From Candidatus Sumerlaeota bacterium (GTDB taxonomy: Bacteria > Sumerlaeota > Sumerlaeia > UBA8349): a stretch of 10,517 nt of DNA. The notes below the pieces were generated by a model. That model ran no database searches and was not told where the DNA came from. It worked only from the letters and a program-made list of their open reading frames with translations. Shown here piece after piece: positions 8,226-10,517 of the stretch (position 1 is the first letter of the stretch; the number at the start of each line of letters is the position of its first letter). The position numbers and the translations under genes are program-made. Location of the stretch: the NCBI GenBank assembly GCA_003501375.1, contig DNPO01000301.1, forward strand, positions 1 to 10,517, in the 5' to 3' direction.

Positions 8226-8266
8226 CAATCGTTTCCTATTTGTAGAAAAGAGTAACCGCTTTTGAC

Positions 8267-8293
8267 CACGAAAGATACGAAAACAGCGAACAG
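8267..8293. repeat. Degenerate 9-base tandem repeat, CACGAAAGA type
   Basis: Three consecutive 9-base units can be aligned: CACGAAAGA, TACGAAAAC and AGCGAACAG. A related piece, ACACGGACACGAAAC, lies just after the IMP dehydrogenase stop (about 10424-10438). From memory, similar CCACGAAAGACACGAA-type runs are dispersed in intergenic regions of several environmental bacterial genomes. The rest of 8226-8302 shows only the ribosome binding site of the NADH dehydrogenase gene and no convincing promoter. Confidence 0.45.
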
Positions 8294-8302
8294 CAAGGGC
8301 GG

Positions 8303-8458
8303 TTAAAGAATTATTCGTTCCATGCCTACTCCGGGGTAATGCCCGAAGTTGATCGACATTCCCAATCGCATTTGAGTTGCTTTGAGATTATTATAAACCA
8401 GCGCCCCATGAGAACCATTCAACTCGCTTACGGCTTTGAGTTCAACAATAATTTTCTC
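8303..8458 (-). pseudogene. C-terminal remnant of a GxxExxxxY (PDDEXK_3-type) protein gene
   Basis: Reading leftward from 8458, the minus strand encodes about 51 residues to a TAA at 8305-8303. It begins EKIIVELKAVSEL, continues through a YNNLKATQMRLGMSINFG segment and ends MERIIL. This is the recognisable C-terminal third of the GxxExxxxY family, small proteins of about 125-130 residues related to PDDEXK nucleases. The usual ends of the family are a KIIVELKA strand, a (Y/N)YLKAT..KVGLLINFG strand-turn, and a hydrophobic terminus. The N-terminal part, including the GxxExxxxY signature, is missing. Upstream sequence switches abruptly to an unrelated GC-rich block. The frame happens to stay open through that block to about 8713, giving a chimeric reading frame of 136 codons that is unlikely to make a functional protein. 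The family's function is poorly known. Confidence 0.7.
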
Positions 8459-8710
8459 GGGTGTCGCTGCGCCAGTGGCTGATGACGGAAGGGCTGGCGC
8501 CCGCGTGGTTTTTCGGCGGCTGGGCGCAAAAGCGGACGAGCAATCGGCCTCGCCCACTCGTCTTCGAACGCTTGCTGGCGCTCGGGTTGCTTCCCAGCGT
8601 GGCCCTGTCCTCCAGGCAAGCGCGCCAGCATAGGCAAAAGGGAAAACGGAAGAAAAGGGGGAAATCAGGGCCGGGACGAACAGGTGACATTTCTGATGGG
8701 TGTGACAGTC
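8459..8710. mobile_element. GC-rich inserted block, possible remnant of a mobile or REP/MITE-like element
   Basis: This block separates the truncated GxxExxxxY gene from the IMP dehydrogenase promoter region. It is visibly richer in G and C than the sequences either side, and its left boundary falls inside a formerly coding region. The GCGCCAG motif occurs four times in two orientations: 8469-8475 forward, 8494-8500 reverse, 8575-8581 reverse and 8622-8628 forward. It can therefore fold into hairpins (7-base arms 8469-8475/8494-8500; 8-base arms 8574-8581/8622-8629). The right end carries two GTGACA copies. Several frames are open in it because stop codons are rare, but no reading matches a protein I recognise and no transposase is present. 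No clear terminal inverted repeats or target duplication can be shown, so the element type and exact ends are uncertain. Confidence 0.4.
8684..8707. repeat. Two GTGACA direct repeats, 18-base period
   Basis: GTGACA occurs at 8684-8689 and again at 8702-8707 (TGTCAC on the minus strand), at the edge of the GC-rich block. Regularly spaced TGTCA-type boxes are a known feature of transposase-binding ends in some insertion sequences, for example IS21-like ends. Here this is only suggestive. Confidence 0.35.
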
Positions 8711-8722
8711 CAATTTTTCGGG

Positions 8723-8751
8723 TTGACCATGCCCATGTATTGCTTTATCCT
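8723..8751 (+). promoter_or_regulatory. Putative sigma70 promoter for IMP dehydrogenase
   Basis: TTGACC at 8723-8728 and TATCCT at 8746-8751 are 17 bases apart. The implied start near 8758 would give a leader of roughly 160 bases before the ATG at 8917. The promoter lies just outside the GC-rich block. Confidence 0.4.
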
Positions 8752-8771
8752 ACTCTGATAGGGATGCGGGA

Positions 8772-8788
8772 CGTAACTTACAGTTACG
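8772..8788. promoter_or_regulatory. Perfect dyad CGTAAC-N5-GTTACG in the IMP dehydrogenase leader
   Basis: The arms 8772-8777 and 8783-8788 are perfect reverse complements around TTACA. The dyad sits about 20 bases after the -10 box, where an operator could block transcription or the RNA could form a small hairpin. No regulator is identified. It does not resemble the E. coli PurR box as I know it. Confidence 0.3.
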
Positions 8789-8904
8789 GAACAACATTCC
8801 AAATTTGGCGTATTAAAGATTCCCAGCGTGTAATGCACCGGGAACGTAACGCTGAGTTTTCCCTCCTCGCGTTTTTCCGCAGTCCAGCCTCATATAAATT
8901 GGTG

Positions 8905-8910
8905 AAAGGA
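8905..8910 (+). promoter_or_regulatory. Ribosome binding site for IMP dehydrogenase
   Basis: AAAGGA ends 6 bases before the ATG at 8917. The same frame stays open back to 8461, but the upstream codons read through the GC-rich block and leader and do not resemble IMP dehydrogenase. This site fixes the start. Confidence 0.75.
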
Positions 8911-8916
8911 ATTTTC

Positions 8917-10419
8917 ATGACAAATTCTTATCTTGATAAGTTTTTCGAGCACTTTCAATACACCGCGTTGAGTTACGATGACGTAACACTGGTAACGCAA
9001 TATGCGGATTTTCTCCCCAACGAAACAAATCTCTCCACCCGCCTGACCCGCAATGTCACCATGAACATTCCCTTCGTCAGTGCCGCGATGGACACCGTCA
9101 CCGAGGCGGGAATGGCAGTTGCCATGGCGCTCAATGGCGGCATCGGCATCATTCATAAAAACCTCGATCCCGAAACCCAGCGCACGCATGTGAAACGCGT
9201 CAAATATTATCTCAACGGCTTTTTGCGCAAGGCGCGTACCATGCGCCCGGAAGATACGGTTGCCGACCTCTACCGCGTGAAAGACGAAAAACATTGGACG
9301 TTCCACACGTTCCCTATCCTCGATGCCGACCGCAAACTGGTGGGGATGATCGCCAAGCGCGAGTTGAAATACAGCGATGATCCTCAGCAAAAACTGGGCG
9401 ATATCATGACGCGCGATCTCCGCACGAGTCCCGCTGGAACCACCATTGAGCAGGCGCATGAGACTATGCGTCAGTACAAAATTTCCGTTTTGCCCGTGGT
9501 AAATGATGCTGGCGAATTTGAAGGCATGTATTGCTACCGCGATGTGGAAGATATTCTGAAGGGCAATCACCCGCTTTACAATCGCGATGCCAACCACAAA
9601 CTTCGTTGTGGCGCGGCGGTAGGCCCCAACACCCACGAACGCGTGGAAATCTTGATGGAAGCCGACGTGGACGTGCTGGTAGTCGACACCGCGCACGGGC
9701 ACACCAAGGGCGTGATCGATATGGTCAAATGGATCAAGCAAAAATATCCGCAGGTGGACGTGATCGCGGGTAACGTAGCGGCTCCCGAGGGCGTTAAGGC
9801 CCTGTGCGAGGCGGGTGCGGACGCGGTTAAAATCGGCGTTGGTCCTGGCAGTATTTGCACGACGCGCGTGGTGGCAGGCGTGGGTGTTCCGCAGTTGACC
9901 GCCGTGTACCAGTGCGCCAAAGAAGCCGCGAAGTTCAACGTCCCGGTAATCGCCGACGGTGGTATTCGCTATAGCGGCGACGTGGCAAAGGCCTTGGCAG
10001 CAGGTGCATCGAGCATCATGATGGGCGGCGTGCTGGCCGGTACGGAAGAAAGCCCGGGCGAACGCATGTTGTACAACGGGCGTCAGTACGTGATTTATCG
10101 CGGCATGGGCAGTTTGGAAGCAATGGCCCAGCGCAACGGGAGTGCCGACCGTTATGGCCAGGCAGGCGTGCAGGCGGAAAAAATGGTTCCAGAGGGTGTC
10201 GAGGGTATGGTGCCATACGCCGGCCCGCTGGAAGCGGTGCTGAATCAGTTTGCGGGTGGTTTGCGCGGGTCAATGGGCTACAACGGCTGCCGGACAATCC
10301 CCGAGTTGCACGAGCGCGCGCGTTTCTACAACGTTACCGCTGCGGGACAGCGCGAAAGCCATCCGCACGATATCCTGATGACTAAGGATGCGGTGAACTA
10401 CAAAGCGAATCAGCGGTAG
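8917..10419 (+). CDS. guaB: Inosine-5'-monophosphate dehydrogenase
   Basis: A complete 500-residue IMP dehydrogenase that oxidises IMP to XMP with NAD+, the first committed step of GMP synthesis in the cytosol. The catalytic barrel begins with SYDDVTL and PFVSAAMDTVTE. It is interrupted by a CBS (Bateman) pair at about residues 103-215, the usual site of purine-nucleotide control. The barrel resumes with VVDTAHGH (Asp257) and AGNVA. The K+ loop is GVGPGSICTTR with catalytic Cys314. The IMP phosphate site is ADGGIRYSGD followed by GG. The mobile flap carries the Arg412-Tyr413 dyad in SADRYGQ. Length and motif order are normal. The start is chosen by AAAGGA 6 bases upstream and by homology beginning near residue 10. 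No guaA follows within the remaining 98 bases. The gene has its own promoter candidate and leader, and appears monocistronic as far as can be seen. Confidence 0.97.
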   Translation: MTNSYLDKFFEHFQYTALSYDDVTLVTQYADFLPNETNLSTRLTRNVTMNIPFVSAAMDTVTEAGMAVAMALNGGIGIIHKNLDPETQRTHVKRVKYYLNGFLRKARTMRPEDTVADLYRVKDEKHWTFHTFPILDADRKLVGMIAKRELKYSDDPQQKLGDIMTRDLRTSPAGTTIEQAHETMRQYKISVLPVVNDAGEFEGMYCYRDVEDILKGNHPLYNRDANHKLRCGAAVGPNTHERVEILMEADVDVLVVDTAHGHTKGVIDMVKWIKQKYPQVDVIAGNVAAPEGVKALCEAGADAVKIGVGPGSICTTRVVAGVGVPQLTAVYQCAKEAAKFNVPVIADGGIRYSGDVAKALAAGASSIMMGGVLAGTEESPGERMLYNGRQYVIYRGMGSLEAMAQRNGSADRYGQAGVQAEKMVPEGVEGMVPYAGPLEAVLNQFAGGLRGSMGYNGCRTIPELHERARFYNVTAAGQRESHPHDILMTKDAVNYKANQR

Positions 10420-10458
10420 TTCTACACGGACACGAAACATCGGGGCAAGGGTTGACAG

Positions 10459-10487
10459 CCCCGGGTAAGCGAAGCGCAACCCTGGGG
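10459..10487. repeat. Imperfect palindromic hairpin repeat downstream of guaB
   Basis: CCCC (10459-10462) and GGGT (10463-10466) pair with ACCC (10479-10482) and GGGG (10484-10487) around a single bulged T. Inside, GCG (10469-10471) pairs with CGC (10475-10477) across an AAG loop. The result is a strong hairpin 40 bases after the guaB stop. No T-run follows on either strand, so a classical intrinsic terminator is not supported, although it may stabilise or end the transcript. The GGGTAAGCGAAGCGCAACCC core is, from memory, a dispersed repeat in several environmental genomes. Confidence 0.6.
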
Positions 10488-10517
10488 TAGGTTCCAAAAA
10501 TTAAACCAGCCCTGTAA

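Noticed and set aside
8232..8245. TACAAA -10 box for ndh on the minus strand
   Set aside because: It would put the transcription start on top of the ribosome binding site, and there is no -35 match at 17 bases.
7596..8255. Long open frame on the plus strand opposite the NADH dehydrogenase gene
   Set aside because: It is a mirror of the well-supported ndh coding sequence, with no recognisable motifs or ribosome binding site.
8461..8916. In-frame N-terminal extension of IMP dehydrogenase by 152 codons
   Set aside because: The extension reads through the GC-rich inserted block and the leader. It has no family similarity and bypasses a good ribosome binding site at 8905-8910. IMP dehydrogenase homology begins right after the ATG at 8917.
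8890..9741. Long open frame on the minus strand opposite the IMP dehydrogenase gene
   Set aside because: It is complementary to conserved guaB codons, and its composition (rich in His, Phe, Val, Ala) is typical of an antisense shadow.

Overview
The window carries five confident protein-coding genes. One of them enters from the left edge already in frame. A mosaic non-coding stretch of about 690 bases lies between the fourth and fifth genes. Base composition is intermediate. The genes are ordinary bacterial ones with good Shine-Dalgarno sites. No phylogenetic marker is decisive. The GxxExxxxY-family remnant, the CACGAAA-type degenerate repeat and the CCCCGGGT-hairpin repeat are features I associate with environmental Gram-negative bacteria, possibly of the Planctomycetes-Verrucomicrobia-Lentisphaerae group. 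That placement is a low-confidence inference.

Region 1 (1-6163, plus strand) is a signal-transduction cluster. It starts with a long GAF/PAS sensor protein that has no visible histidine-kinase, GGDEF or other output domain. Its stop overlaps the start of an iron-dependent alcohol dehydrogenase homologue that closely resembles ErcA, the regulatory Fe-ADH of the Pseudomonas ethanol-oxidation control system. After a 90-base gap with a plausible promoter comes a hybrid histidine kinase (PAS-PAS-HisKA-HATPase-receiver). Its second PAS domain carries four clustered cysteines. Together the three look like a sensing module for an alcohol/aldehyde or redox state, in which the ADH homologue and the output-less sensor feed a hybrid kinase. 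No DNA-binding response regulator is present in the window.

Region 2 (6175-8225, minus strand) converges on the kinase gene with only 11 bases between the stops. It is a two-gene operon: a type II NADH:quinone dehydrogenase, then an uncharacterised class I SAM-dependent methyltransferase. The two are joined by an ATGA stop/start overlap.

Region 3 (8226-8916) is a scar. It contains a 9-base-period degenerate repeat and the C-terminal third of a GxxExxxxY (PDDEXK_3-type) protein gene on the minus strand. It also holds a GC-rich block of about 250 bases that abruptly replaces the rest of that gene. The block has four copies of a GCGCCAG motif in both orientations, and two GTGACA repeats 18 bases apart at its far end. 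A plausible sigma70 promoter and an operator-like dyad then lead into region 4.

Region 4 (8917-10419, plus strand) is a complete IMP dehydrogenase gene with CBS domains. It is followed by a stable imperfect hairpin with no U-tract, which looks like a dispersed genomic repeat rather than a classical terminator.
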